Source of the DNA: Streptomyces niveus
GTDB taxonomy: Bacteria > Actinomycetota > Actinomycetes > Streptomycetales > Streptomycetaceae
Direction: 5' to 3'
DNA length: 64,000 nt
Assembly (NCBI RefSeq): GCF_002009175.1
Contig: NZ_CP018047.1
Location: 6,138,001-6,202,000, forward strand
How positions within the stretch are numbered: position 1 is the stretch's first letter; every line of letters starts with the position of its first letter. The translations under genes and the position numbers were made by a program. Positions 18,219 through 26,884 of the stretch are shown here, one piece after another. The notes beneath the pieces were generated by a model. It was not told the origin of the DNA and did not search any database. It saw only the letters and a list, made by a program, of their open reading frames with translations.

Positions 18219-19457
18219 GTGACTTCCGAGTTCTTCATCCCCGATCCCACGGGCCTGAGCCCGAACGCCGAGGGGTACTTCGGCGCGTTCGGCGGCAAGT
18301 TCATCCCCGAGGCGCTCGTCGCCGCCGTGGACGAGGTCGCCGTCGAGTACGAGAAGGCCAAGGGCGACCCCGCCTTCGCCGCGGAGCTGAACGACCTCCT
18401 GGTGAACTACACCGGCCGCCCCAGCGCGCTCACCGAGGTCCCGCGCTTCGCCGAGGAGGCCGGCGGCGCCACGGTGTACCTCAAGCGCGAGGACCTGAAC
18501 CACACCGGGTCCCACAAGATCAACAACGTGCTCGGCCAGGCGCTGCTCACCAAGCGCATGGGCAAGACCCGCGTCATCGCCGAGACCGGTGCCGGCCAGC
18601 ACGGCGTCGCCACCGCGACCGCCTGCGCGCTGTTCGGACTCGAATGCACCATCTACATGGGCGAGATCGACACCGAGCGCCAGGCGCTCAACGTCGCCCG
18701 GATGCGGATGCTCGGCGCCGAGGTCGTACCGGTCAGGTCCGGCAGCCGCACCCTGAAGGACGCCATCAACGAGGCGTTCCGCGACTGGGTCGCCAACGTG
18801 GACCGTACGCACTACCTGTTCGGCACCGTCGCCGGACCGCACCCCTTCCCCGCGATGGTGCGCGACTTCCACCGCGTCATCGGCGTCGAGGCCAGGCGCC
18901 AGCTCCTGGAGAGGGCGGGCCGGCTGCCCGACGCGGCCGTCGCCTGTGTAGGAGGCGGATCGAACGCGATCGGTCTCTTCCACGCGTTCCTCGCCGACGA
19001 GGCCGTACGGCTGGTGGGCTGCGAGCCCGCGGGCCACGGCATCGACACCGGGGAGCACGCCGCGACGCTGAGCGCCGGTGAGCCGGGCATCCTGCACGGC
19101 TCACGCTCCTACGTCCTCCAGGACGACGAGGGCCAGATCACCGAGCCGTACTCGATCTCCGCCGGGCTCGACTACCCCGGCATCGGCCCCGAGCACGCGT
19201 ACCTCAAGGACAGCGGGCGCGGTGAGTACCGGGCCGTGACCGACGACGACGCCATGAAGGCGCTCCTGCTGCTGTCCCGTACCGAGGGCATCATTCCGGC
19301 CATCGAGAGCGCGCACGCGCTCGCCGGGGCGCTGGAGGTCGGCCGTGAGCTGGGGAAGGACGGTCTGATCGTCGTCAACCTCTCCGGGCGCGGCGACAAG
19401 GACATGGACACCGCTGCCCGCTACTTCGGGCTGTACGACGGGGAGAGCGCCAAGTGA
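18219..19457 (+). CDS. trpB: Tryptophan synthase beta chain
   Basis: Joins indole and serine to make tryptophan, using PLP. The 412-aa protein starts at GTG 18219 with GAGGAG 8 bases upstream. Diagnostic blocks are [33 protein letters not shown] with the PLP lysine, [25 protein letters not shown] binding the phosphate, [18 protein letters not shown] and [10 protein letters not shown]. It overlaps trpA by 4 bases. Confidence 0.97.
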   Translation: MTSEFFIPDPTGLSPNAEGYFGAFGGKFIPEALVAAVDEVAVEYEKAKGDPAFAAELNDLLVNYTGRPSALTEVPRFAEEAGGATVYLKREDLNHTGSHKINNVLGQALLTKRMGKTRVIAETGAGQHGVATATACALFGLECTIYMGEIDTERQALNVARMRMLGAEVVPVRSGSRTLKDAINEAFRDWVANVDRTHYLFGTVAGPHPFPAMVRDFHRVIGVEARRQLLERAGRLPDAAVACVGGGSNAIGLFHAFLADEAVRLVGCEPAGHGIDTGEHAATLSAGEPGILHGSRSYVLQDDEGQITEPYSISAGLDYPGIGPEHAYLKDSGRGEYRAVTDDDAMKALLLLSRTEGIIPAIESAHALAGALEVGRELGKDGLIVVNLSGRGDKDMDTAARYFGLYDGESAK

Positions 19458-20266
19458 GCGGGAACATCCAGCTGTTGAGCGACACCCTCGCCGGCGCGAG
19501 GAGCGAGGGGCGCGCCGCGCTCATCGCCTATCTGCCGGCCGGATTCCCCACCGTGGACGGCGGCATCGACGCCGTGAAGGCCGTCTTCGACGGCGGCGCC
19601 GACGTGGTCGAGGTCGGGCTGCCGCACAGCGACCCGGTGCTCGACGGCCCCGTCATCCAGACCGCCGACGACATCGCACTCAAGGGCGGCGTGCGGATCG
19701 CGGACGTGATGCGCACGGTCCGCGAGGCGTACGAGGCCACGGGAAAGCCCGTGCTGGTCATGACGTACTGGAACCCGATCGACCGGTACGGCATCGAGCG
19801 GTTCACCGCTGAGCTGGCCGAGGCGGGCGGCGCCGGGTGCATCCTGCCCGACCTGCCCGTACAGGAGTCCGACGTGTGGCGGCAGCACGCCGACAAGCAC
19901 GGCCTCGCCACCGTCTTCGTCGTCGCGCCGAGCAGCAGGGACGACCGCCTCGCGAAGATCACGGCCGTGGGCTCCGGGTTCGTCTACGCCGCCTCCCTCA
20001 TGGGAGTCACCGGCACCCGCCAGTCGGTCGGCGCGCAGGCCCAGGACCTGGTGCGACGGACCCGTGCGACCACGGACCTGCCGGTGTGCGTCGGGCTCGG
20101 GGTCTCCGACGCGGCGCAGGCCGCCGAGGTCGCCGCGTTCGCCGACGGGGTCATCGTCGGCTCCGCCTTCGTGAAACTGATGCTCGACGCCCCCGACCCC
20201 GAGGCCGGGCTGGCGGCGGTCCGCGGCCTGGCGGGCGAGCTGGCCGAAGGCGTTCGCAAGCGCTGA
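19454..20266 (+). CDS. trpA: Tryptophan synthase alpha chain
   Basis: Cleaves indole-3-glycerol phosphate to indole, which channels to TrpB. The 270-aa protein has a GTG start overlapping the trpB stop. The catalytic region [15 protein letters not shown] contains the conserved Glu and Asp. Other blocks are [32 protein letters not shown] and VGLGVSD. It ends the operon; a hairpin follows. Confidence 0.97.
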   Translation: MSGNIQLLSDTLAGARSEGRAALIAYLPAGFPTVDGGIDAVKAVFDGGADVVEVGLPHSDPVLDGPVIQTADDIALKGGVRIADVMRTVREAYEATGKPVLVMTYWNPIDRYGIERFTAELAEAGGAGCILPDLPVQESDVWRQHADKHGLATVFVVAPSSRDDRLAKITAVGSGFVYAASLMGVTGTRQSVGAQAQDLVRRTRATTDLPVCVGLGVSDAAQAAEVAAFADGVIVGSAFVKLMLDAPDPEAGLAAVRGLAGELAEGVRKR

Positions 20267-20309
20267 CGGACGACGGACGCCCGAGGTCCCTCGTACGGGT
20301 GGACATGGG

Positions 20310-20339
20310 ACCGGGGAGGTGCGTACGCGCCTCCCCGGT
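20310..20339 (+). terminator. Terminator after trpA
   Basis: A perfect 10-bp stem (20310-20319 with 20330-20339), whose loop contains a further GCG/CGC pairing, lies 44 bases after the stop. Confidence 0.65.
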
Positions 20340-20352
20340 TCGTTGCTGAGGC

Positions 20353-21198
20353 GTGAGCGAGAAGAACCGTGAGGCAAAGAGGAGCGCCCGAGAGCGGCTC
20401 CAGGTGCAGCGTGAGCAGGAGAAGAGGCGGGAGCGGCGCAAGCGCACCCTGGTCGTCTCGGCGGCGGTGGTGGGCGTGCTGGGCGCGGCGGCGGCGATCG
20501 GGCTCGTCGCCACCAACGCGAACAAGGACAAGGGCGGCAGCGGCGCCTCGGGCCCGGTGCTGGCCCCGTCGGGCGCGCAGGGCAAGGACGAGCTGTCGAT
20601 CCCCGTGGGCATGAGCGACGCGCCGTCGACACTCACCGTGTGGGAGGACTTCCGCTGCCCTGCCTGCGGTCAGTTCGAGAACGCGTTCAGGGACACGATC
20701 AAGGAGCTGGAGACCGCCGGGCAGCTCAAGGTCGACTACCACCTCGCCACGATCATCGACGGCAACATGGGCGGCAGCGGCTCGCTGCGCGCGGCCAACG
20801 CGGCGGCGTGCGCCCAGGACGTCGGCAAGTTCGCGCCGTACCACGACACCCTCTTCCAGAATCAGCCGCCGGAGCCGGACGACGCCTTCGCCGACAACGC
20901 GCGGCTGCTGGAGCTGGCGGGCAAGGTTGACGGCCTGGAGTCGGCCCCCGGCTTCCGCCAGTGCGTGGAGGACGGCAAGCACGACAAATGGGTGACGAAC
21001 TCGAACACCGCGTTCCAGAACGGCGGCTTCAGCGGCACGCCGACCGTCCTGCTCAACGGTGAATCCGTCTTCCCCAAGAAGGGCGCCGAGAACATCACCC
21101 CGGCCAACTTCAAGAGGTGGGTCACGGAGGCCAACAAGGGCAAGCAGCCGGGCACCGCACCGGCGACACCGCCCGACACGGGCGCTTCGCCCTCCTGA
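20353..21198 (+). CDS. Membrane-anchored DsbA-like thioredoxin-fold protein
   Basis: A 281-aa protein from GTG 20353. A highly charged cytosolic N-terminus (residues 1-31, Lys/Arg/Glu-rich) is followed by one transmembrane helix (about 33-52) and an extracytoplasmic thioredoxin/DsbA domain. The redox motif is C102-P-A-C105, and the cis-Pro loop is SGTPTV. The tail is Pro/Thr-rich. It probably forms or isomerises disulfides in secreted proteins, of which this window encodes several (trypsins, RNase, cutinase). It directly precedes lgt. Confidence 0.92.
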   Translation: MSEKNREAKRSARERLQVQREQEKRRERRKRTLVVSAAVVGVLGAAAAIGLVATNANKDKGGSGASGPVLAPSGAQGKDELSIPVGMSDAPSTLTVWEDFRCPACGQFENAFRDTIKELETAGQLKVDYHLATIIDGNMGGSGSLRAANAAACAQDVGKFAPYHDTLFQNQPPEPDDAFADNARLLELAGKVDGLESAPGFRQCVEDGKHDKWVTNSNTAFQNGGFSGTPTVLLNGESVFPKKGAENITPANFKRWVTEANKGKQPGTAPATPPDTGASPS

Positions 21199-21299
21199 GC
21201 CGGGGGCCGCGCGGCGCCTGTTTCGCGCGGGCTCGTTATCCAGACGTTGCCGGGCGGGTTGCCGCAGGCCCCGCCCGGCACTGTAGCGTCGGAACCGCC

Positions 21300-22271
21300 A
21301 TGGACATTGCCTACATCCCCAGTCCGTCGAGCGGCGTGATCCATCTCGGACCACTCCCGCTGCGCGGCTATGCGTTCTGCATCATTCTCGGTGTCTTCGT
21401 CGCCGTCTGGTACGGCAACAAGCGCTGGATCGCCCGCGGCGGCAAAGCCGGCACCGTGGCCGACATCTCCGTCTGGGCCGTGCCCTTCGGACTTGTCGGC
21501 GGCCGGCTCTACCACGTGATCACCGATTACCAGCTGTACTTCAGCGACGGTAAGAACTGGGTCGACGCCTTCAAGATCTGGGAGGGCGGCCTCGGGATCT
21601 GGGGCGCGATCGCCTTCGGCGCCGTCGGCGCCTGGATCGGCTGTCGCCGCCGGGGAATCCCGCTGCCGGCGTACGCGGACGCCATCGCACCCGCGATCGT
21701 GCTCGCCCAGGCCATCGGCCGCTGGGGCAACTGGTTCAACCAGGAGCTGTACGGCAAGGCCACCGACGTGCCGTGGGCGCTGGAGATCAGCGACGGCGCC
21801 AACCGGGACAGCGGCCTCTACCACCCGACGTTCCTCTACGAGTCGCTGTGGTGCGTCGGCGTCGCGCTGCTCGTGGTGTGGGCCGACCGTCGCTTCAAGC
21901 TCGGCCACGGACGCGCGTTCGCGCTCTACGTCGCCGCCTACTGTGTAGGTCGCGCCTGGATCGAGTACATGCGCGTCGACGAGGCGCACCATGTGCTGGG
22001 TCTGCGACTCAACGTATGGACCGCGATCGTCGTCTTCGTGCTGGCCGTGGTCTACATCGTGGTCTCGGCGCGGATCAGGCCGGGGCGCGAGGAGATCGTC
22101 GAGCCGGACCGGGAGCTGCTCGGCAAGGAAGCCAAGGACGAAGCCAAGGACGCCAAGGCCGAGGACGGCGACGCGAAGGGCGCCGGGGCGAAGGACGACG
22201 ACGCCCCGGACGCGGCTGCGGACGCCGACGCCGAGGGCAGCACGGACGCGGCGACGGCCAAGAACATCTGA
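21300..22271 (+). CDS. lgt: Prolipoprotein diacylglyceryl transferase
   Basis: Transfers diacylglycerol to the lipobox cysteine of prolipoproteins at the membrane. The 323-aa protein has about seven transmembrane helices and the Lgt signature GRWGNWFNQELYG at 140-152. Other conserved parts are PLRGYAFCIILG, GGRLYHV and the C-terminal FLYESLW and GRAWIEYMRVD blocks. The last 50 residues are an acidic, Lys/Ala/Asp-rich disordered tail common in actinomycete Lgt. The ATG at 21300 is 10 bases behind a TAGCGT box, so the transcript may be near-leaderless. Confidence 0.96.
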   Translation: MDIAYIPSPSSGVIHLGPLPLRGYAFCIILGVFVAVWYGNKRWIARGGKAGTVADISVWAVPFGLVGGRLYHVITDYQLYFSDGKNWVDAFKIWEGGLGIWGAIAFGAVGAWIGCRRRGIPLPAYADAIAPAIVLAQAIGRWGNWFNQELYGKATDVPWALEISDGANRDSGLYHPTFLYESLWCVGVALLVVWADRRFKLGHGRAFALYVAAYCVGRAWIEYMRVDEAHHVLGLRLNVWTAIVVFVLAVVYIVVSARIRPGREEIVEPDRELLGKEAKDEAKDAKAEDGDAKGAGAKDDDAPDAAADADAEGSTDAATAKNI

Positions 22272-22305
22272 CAGGGCGCGCGGCGCGTAAGCCGCGCTTG
22301 TGCTC

Positions 22306-22345
22306 AATCGCCGGGCGGACCGCGAACGCGGCCCGCCCGGCGATT
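22306..22345. terminator. Bidirectional terminator between lgt and the CitE gene
   Basis: A perfect 13-bp stem (22306-22318 with 22333-22345) with an inner CCGCG/CGCGG helix in the loop. It stands between convergent genes. The arm sequence CTCAATCGCCGG is the same family as the dispersed repeat found inside the glycohydrolase gene at 29391-29705. Confidence 0.75.
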
Positions 22346-22360
22346 TCAGTGCACCTCGTG

Positions 22361-23179
22361 CTAACGCCGCGCCGCCAGGAACAGTGTGCGGTGGGCCGCA
22401 GCCACGATCGCCGCGTCCACGAACCGCCCGTCCGGCAGCGCCTGCGCCCCCGCGTTCTCCGCCGCCGCCTCGACGATCTCCGCCGCGGACTCGACCTCCC
22501 GCGCCGTCGGAAGATACGCGCGCTCGATCACCGGCAGCTGGCGCGGATGGATCGCGGAGCGACCGAGGAAGCCGAGCGAGCGGCCGTGGGCGCAGGACGC
22601 GGCCAGCCCCTCCAGGTCCCGTACGTCGGGGTACACGGACTGGACAGGGGCCGGCAGACCGGCGGCCCGCGCAGCCACCACGACGCGGCCGCGCGGCCAG
22701 TCGAGCCCGGCGTCGCTCCCCGCCCCCAGCTCGGCGCGGAGGTCGGCCTCCCCGAGCGCGATACCGCGCACGGCGGGGTGGGCCGTGGCGACGGCGTGGG
22801 CGTTCTCGATGCCGAGGGCGGATTCGAGCAGCGCGTACAGATGGGTGTCCGGGGCCACGGCGGCGACCCGGTGGATGTCGGACGCGCGCGCGACCTTCGG
22901 CAGCCGCAGCCCGGCCAGGCCGGGGAGCCCGACCAGCGAGGCGATGTCCTCCTTCCCGGCGATCCGGACGTGGACCGGTGTGGCCCGCGGCGAGGCCAGC
23001 AGTTCGGCCGTCGCGGAGCGCGCGTACTCCCTGCGGTCGGCGGCCACCGCGTCCTCCAGGTCGACGATCACCGCGTCGGCGCCCGAGACGAGCGCCTTCT
23101 GTACGACGTCGGGCCGGTCGCCGGGTGCGTACAGCCAGGTGAGCGGGGGATGCGGGGCGTGTCCCGGACGGCCGGTCAC
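22361..23179 (-). CDS. HpcH/HpaI-CitE-like C-C lyase
   Basis: A 272-aa TIM barrel of the citrate-lyase-beta/malyl-CoA lyase family. N-terminal TWLYAPGDRPDVVQKAL and DAVIVDLEDAVA give the Mg-binding region; the VHVRIAG strand, LLESALGIENA with the metal Glu, and GFLGRSAIHPRQLPVI are classic CitE blocks. The GTG start overlaps the CaiB-type gene stop by 4 bases. CitE-like enzymes cleave acyl-CoAs such as malyl- or citramalyl-CoA. Pairing with a CoA-transferase suggests acid activation followed by cleavage. The true substrate is unknown. It is the last gene of the glycohydrolase operon. Confidence 0.9.
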   Translation of the reverse strand: MTGRPGHAPHPPLTWLYAPGDRPDVVQKALVSGADAVIVDLEDAVAADRREYARSATAELLASPRATPVHVRIAGKEDIASLVGLPGLAGLRLPKVARASDIHRVAAVAPDTHLYALLESALGIENAHAVATAHPAVRGIALGEADLRAELGAGSDAGLDWPRGRVVVAARAAGLPAPVQSVYPDVRDLEGLAASCAHGRSLGFLGRSAIHPRQLPVIERAYLPTAREVESAAEIVEAAAENAGAQALPDGRFVDAAIVAAAHRTLFLAARR

Positions 23180-24402
23180 AGCACGCCCTCTTCACGGAGG
23201 ACCGCGATCTCCGGTGCCGACAGGCCCAGTTCGGTCAGGACCGCTTCCGTGTCGGCGCCGTGGGGGCGGCCCGCCCAGCGGATGGAGCCGGGGGTCTCGG
23301 AGAGCCTGAAGAGGACGTTCTGCATACGGATCGGGCCCAGCTCCGGATCCGGGACCTCGGTGACGGTGCCCAGCGCCCGGTACTGCGGATCGCTCATGAC
23401 GTCCCTGATGTCGTGGACGGGCGCGATCGCCGCCTCCGCCTTCTCGAACGCGGCGATCGCGTCGTCGCGCGAACGCAGGGCGATCCAGCCGCCGACCGCC
23501 TCGTCCAGCACATCGGCGTGCTCCGCCCGGCCGCTGCCGGTGCCGAACCACGGCTCGTCGATCAGCTCCTCCCTGCCCACCAGCCGCATCACCCGCTCCG
23601 CGACCGACTGGGCGGAGGTGGAGACCGCGAGCCAGCAGCCGTCGGCGGTGCGGTAGGTGTTGCGGGGCGCGTTGTTGCGGGAGCGGTTGCCGGTACGGGG
23701 CTGTACGTAGCCGAGCTGGTCGTACCAGAGGGGCTGCGGCCCCAGCACCGTCAGGATCGGCTCGATGATCGCCAGGTCCACCACCTGACCCCGCCCCGTC
23801 GCCGTCCGGCCGCTGAGGGCGGTCATCACGGCGTACGCGGTGGCCAGCGCGGCGATCGAGTCGGCCAGGCCGAACGGGGGCAGCGTCGGCGGCCCGTCGG
23901 GCTCGCCGGTCATCGCGGCGAACCCGCTCATCGCCTCGGCCAGAGTGCCGAACCCGGGCCGGTGCGAGTACGGACCGAACTGCCCGAAGCCGGTGACCCG
24001 GGCCAGGACCAGCCGGGGGTTGACTGCGGAGAGTTCGGCCCAGCCGAGACCCCATCTCTCCAGCGTGCCGGGGCGGAAGTTCTCCACGATCACGTCCGCG
24101 TCGGCGGCGAGGCGCAGCAGGACGTCCCGGCCCGCCGGGGCACCGAGGTCGAGCGTGATGGTGCGCTTGTTGCGGCCGAGGATCTTCCACCAGAGGCCGA
24201 CACCGTCCTTCGCGGGCCCGTGGCCGCGCGACGGGTCCGGGCGGGTGGGGTGCTCGACCTTGACGACCTCGGCGCCGAAGTCGCCGAGCATCGTCGCGGC
24301 GAGGGGCCCGGCGAAGAGCGTGGCGAGGTCGAGGACGCGCAGACCGTGCAGCGGGGGAGAGACGGAGGCGGTCGGGTCGTCCGGCCGGGTGGCGGTGGTC
24401 AT
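23176..24402 (-). CDS. CaiB/BaiF (class III) CoA-transferase
   Basis: A 408-aa formyl-CoA transferase family member. LHGLRVLDLATLFAGP and MLGDFGAEVVKVEHP form the N-terminal Rossmann part. The sequence continues with ENFRPGTLERWGL (Asn-Phe), SGFAAMTGEPDGPP and RGQVVDLAIIEP, then a C-terminal HTRS-like segment replaced by APVHDIRDVM. The ATG at 24402 overlaps the kinase stop; a longer frame upstream reads through the kinase gene and is a shadow. It moves CoA between acids. It sits between a PfkB kinase and a CitE-type lyase in one operon. Confidence 0.92.
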   Translation of the reverse strand: MTTATRPDDPTASVSPPLHGLRVLDLATLFAGPLAATMLGDFGAEVVKVEHPTRPDPSRGHGPAKDGVGLWWKILGRNKRTITLDLGAPAGRDVLLRLAADADVIVENFRPGTLERWGLGWAELSAVNPRLVLARVTGFGQFGPYSHRPGFGTLAEAMSGFAAMTGEPDGPPTLPPFGLADSIAALATAYAVMTALSGRTATGRGQVVDLAIIEPILTVLGPQPLWYDQLGYVQPRTGNRSRNNAPRNTYRTADGCWLAVSTSAQSVAERVMRLVGREELIDEPWFGTGSGRAEHADVLDEAVGGWIALRSRDDAIAAFEKAEAAIAPVHDIRDVMSDPQYRALGTVTEVPDPELGPIRMQNVLFRLSETPGSIRWAGRPHGADTEAVLTELGLSAPEIAVLREEGVL

Positions 24403-25289
24403 GAGGCGGCCTCGTCGATCTCGGAGCGGTACGGCATGGACGTGGAGGCCCCGTGGCGCCGCACGCACAGCGCGGCGGCGGCCGACGCCCAGCGCGCCGC
24501 CTCCGCCATCGGGCGGCCCTCGCCGATCGCCACGGCGAGCGCGCCGACGAACGTGTCCCCGGCGGCCGTCGTGTCCACTGCGGTGACCTTCGGCGCGGGG
24601 ACGGTGACGGGCACGGCGCCGCGCGCCGCGTACAGACACCCCGCCGCGCCCAGGGTGATCACCACCTCGGGGACCCGGCGGAGCAGCACCTCGGCCGCGC
24701 CGTACGGGTCGGCGACGCCCGCGAGCGCGGCGGCCTCGTGCTCGTTGGGGACCAACAGATCGGTGCAGGCGAGGAGTTCGGGCGGCAGGGGCTGGACGGG
24801 GGCGGGGGTGAGGATCGTCCGCACCCCGTGCCGCCGAGCGGCCCGCGCGCCGTCGAGCACGGCGCTCAGGGGGAGTTCGAGCTGGAGGAGCAGGGAGCCG
24901 GCGGAGGTGATGACGGTCTCCTCGCCGGGGCCGAGCGCGGTGACGGTGCCGTTCGCGCCGGGGATGACGACAATCGCGTTGCCGCCCTCGTCGTCCACGA
25001 CGATGTGCGCGGTGCCGGAAGGGCCTTCGGCGGTGTGGAGGAGGTCGGTGTCCACGCCGGACGAGGTGAGCGTGTGCCTCAGCAGCACGCCGAACTCGTC
25101 GGTGCCGACCGCGCCGATCATCGCCACGTCGCCGCCGGCGCGGGCTGCGGCGACGGCCTGGTTGGCGCCCTTGCCGCCGGGGACCGTACGGAATTCACGG
25201 CCGGTGACGGTCTCCCCGTGCTTCGGGGCCCGTGCGACGTACGCGACGAGGTCCATGTTGGTGCTGCCGAGCACCACGATGCCGGTCAT
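24399..25289 (-). CDS. rbsK: Ribokinase / PfkB-family carbohydrate kinase
   Basis: A 296-aa PfkB kinase whose length and pattern match ribokinases. It starts IVVLGSTNMDLVAYV and has motif 1 GGKGANQAVAAARAGG (about 38-53). LVPNEHEAAAL is typical of RbsK, and motif 2 is DTTAAGDTFVGALA with the catalytic Asp in AAGD. The start overlaps the upstream glycohydrolase stop by 4 bases and the stop overlaps the CaiB gene. No ribose transporter or LacI regulator is near, so it probably phosphorylates a pentose released by the glycohydrolases. That is inference. Confidence 0.9.
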   Translation of the reverse strand: MTGIVVLGSTNMDLVAYVARAPKHGETVTGREFRTVPGGKGANQAVAAARAGGDVAMIGAVGTDEFGVLLRHTLTSSGVDTDLLHTAEGPSGTAHIVVDDEGGNAIVVIPGANGTVTALGPGEETVITSAGSLLLQLELPLSAVLDGARAARRHGVRTILTPAPVQPLPPELLACTDLLVPNEHEAAALAGVADPYGAAEVLLRRVPEVVITLGAAGCLYAARGAVPVTVPAPKVTAVDTTAAGDTFVGALAVAIGEGRPMAEAARWASAAAALCVRRHGASTSMPYRSEIDEAAS

Positions 25290-26884
25290 GGGCGGAGTGC
25301 CTCCTGGGTGAGTCGGGCGAGTTCGTCGAAACCGATGCCGTCGAATCCGACGACGGAGGTGGCGAGGCGGTTCTTGAGCGGAGCCGTCCACCGCTCGGGC
25401 AGCCGGTCCGGGTGCCCGGCGAGCAGACCGGCGACGGAGCCGGCCGTAGCGCCGTTGGAGTCGGTGTCCCAACCGCCGGACACGGCACGGCAGATGGAGC
25501 CGGTGAAGTCGCCGTCGGCGTGGGTGAGGGCGGCGGCGAGGAGCGCGGCGTTGGGGACGGCGTGGACCCAGTGGTAGTGGCCGTGGGCGTCGTGGAGTCG
25601 GTCCACGACGGTGTCGAAATCGGTGTGGGCGCGGGCGAGTCGGATCGCCCGGCGGACGGCCTGCGCGAGGCGCGAGCGCGGGGGTACGACGGAGAGACCG
25701 GCGCGCAGGGAGGCGTGCACGTCGGCGCCGCCGCCCGCGGCGGCGATGGTGCCCGCGACGAACATGGCGCTGTACACGCCGTTGGCGGTGTGCGTCAGCG
25801 TGGCGTCCCGGTACGCCTGGGCGGCGGCCGACGCGGGGTCGCCGGGGTGCGTCCACCCGTGCACGTCCGCGCGGATCGCCGCGCCGATCCACTCCCGGAA
25901 CGGGTTGTGGTGCCGGGCGGTGTCGGGCGGCTCGATCCCGGAGAGCAGATTGCGGTACGCGACGCGCTCGGCGGTGAACGTACGCCCGGCGGGCAACTGG
26001 TCGAGCCACAGCAGCGCGACGTCGGAGGTGCGGAAGTCACGGCCGTACCGCTGGAGCAACAGCACGTTGAGCAGGGGGTAGTTGAGGTCGTCGTCCTCGG
26101 GCATGCCGTCGATGTTCTCGGCGAGGGAGTTGCCGGCTGAGCGCCGGTTCCAGGGGTGCGCGGCGGTGAGGTCGGCGGGGACGCCTCTGGCGGTGAACCA
26201 GGTGTTCAGGGGCCAGTTGCCGGTGGCGCGGGCGAGGGCGCGGATGGCGGGGAGTTCGAGCTTCTCGACGGGCTTGCCGAGGAGGCAGCCGACGGCGCGG
26301 CCGAGCCAGGCGGCGTGCGACTGGTGCGTGCTGAGGGGTGTCTGCTCCCCAGCCCCGCCCCTGCCCGAAACCGGGGGCGGCCCCCCGGACCCCCGTGATC
26401 CGCCGGCGCTTGCGCGCGGTGGGGGTGGGGTGGTTGTGCTCTTCGGGGTGTGTGGCGCGCTTTGCGGTGCGGTGGTGAGGGGTGCGTGGCCGTCGGGACC
26501 GGGCGGTTCCGGGGCGGCGGACGCCCGAGAGGTGTCGGCGTGCGGTGCGGTAGTTGGTGGTGTGTCGTTGTCGCGGTCGTGCAGGGGTTTCGGCCAGGTG
26601 TTGCCGCAGGCTTGGGTGATCGCCGGGAGGGGGGTTGGTTCCCGGTCCGTCAACGGCTGAGGCAGCTCCGCCAGTTCGTCCAGCAGTGTCAGGGCCAGCG
26701 CGCGCAGGGCCGGGGGTGGCGGTGGGGTTGAGGCGCCCGCGCGGGGTGGGGACGGGGGGCCGCCCGACGCGTGCCAGGTGGCGGCCTGCGCCGTCGCGTC
26801 ACGGCCGTCCTCGGACGCCTGGCGCAGTTCGTGGCCCAGCAGATCCTCCGGCTGGACCCAGGTCACCCGCAGCCGTTCCGTCAT
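25286..26884 (-). CDS. ADP-ribosylglycohydrolase family protein, copy 4 of 4
   Basis: A 532-aa protein. Residues 1-100 (MTERLRVTWVQPEDLLG...) form a family-specific N-terminal region, and 101-188 is a Pro/Ser/Gly-rich linker. The glycohydrolase domain starts at WLGRAVGCLLGKPVEKL. C200 stands where canonical enzymes have Asp (GDALG). PEDDD (262-266) replaces the TDDT metal motif. The C-terminal metal motif GGWDTDS keeps D473 and D475. The family removes ADP-ribose or related ribosyl groups with Mg. The variant first site suggests a different substrate. It is coupled by 4-base overlaps to the paralogue upstream and to rbsK. The linker contains a palindromic dispersed-repeat-like element. Confidence 0.85.
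   Translation of the reverse strand: MTERLRVTWVQPEDLLGHELRQASEDGRDATAQAATWHASGGPPSPPRAGASTPPPPPALRALALTLLDELAELPQPLTDREPTPLPAITQACGNTWPKPLHDRDNDTPPTTAPHADTSRASAAPEPPGPDGHAPLTTAPQSAPHTPKSTTTPPPPRASAGGSRGSGGPPPVSGRGGAGEQTPLSTHQSHAAWLGRAVGCLLGKPVEKLELPAIRALARATGNWPLNTWFTARGVPADLTAAHPWNRRSAGNSLAENIDGMPEDDDLNYPLLNVLLLQRYGRDFRTSDVALLWLDQLPAGRTFTAERVAYRNLLSGIEPPDTARHHNPFREWIGAAIRADVHGWTHPGDPASAAAQAYRDATLTHTANGVYSAMFVAGTIAAAGGGADVHASLRAGLSVVPPRSRLAQAVRRAIRLARAHTDFDTVVDRLHDAHGHYHWVHAVPNAALLAAALTHADGDFTGSICRAVSGGWDTDSNGATAGSVAGLLAGHPDRLPERWTAPLKNRLATSVVGFDGIGFDELARLTQEALRP
26346..26395. repeat. GC palindromic dispersed-repeat-like element within glycohydrolase linker
   Basis: A stretch with a CCGGGGGC/CCCCCCGG palindrome preceded by CCCGAAA. 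I recognise it as similar to a very common intergenic sequence of Streptomyces genomes. Here it is read as part of the Pro/Gly-rich linker of the glycohydrolase gene, suggesting that intergenic repeat DNA was captured into the reading frame. Confidence 0.5.
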
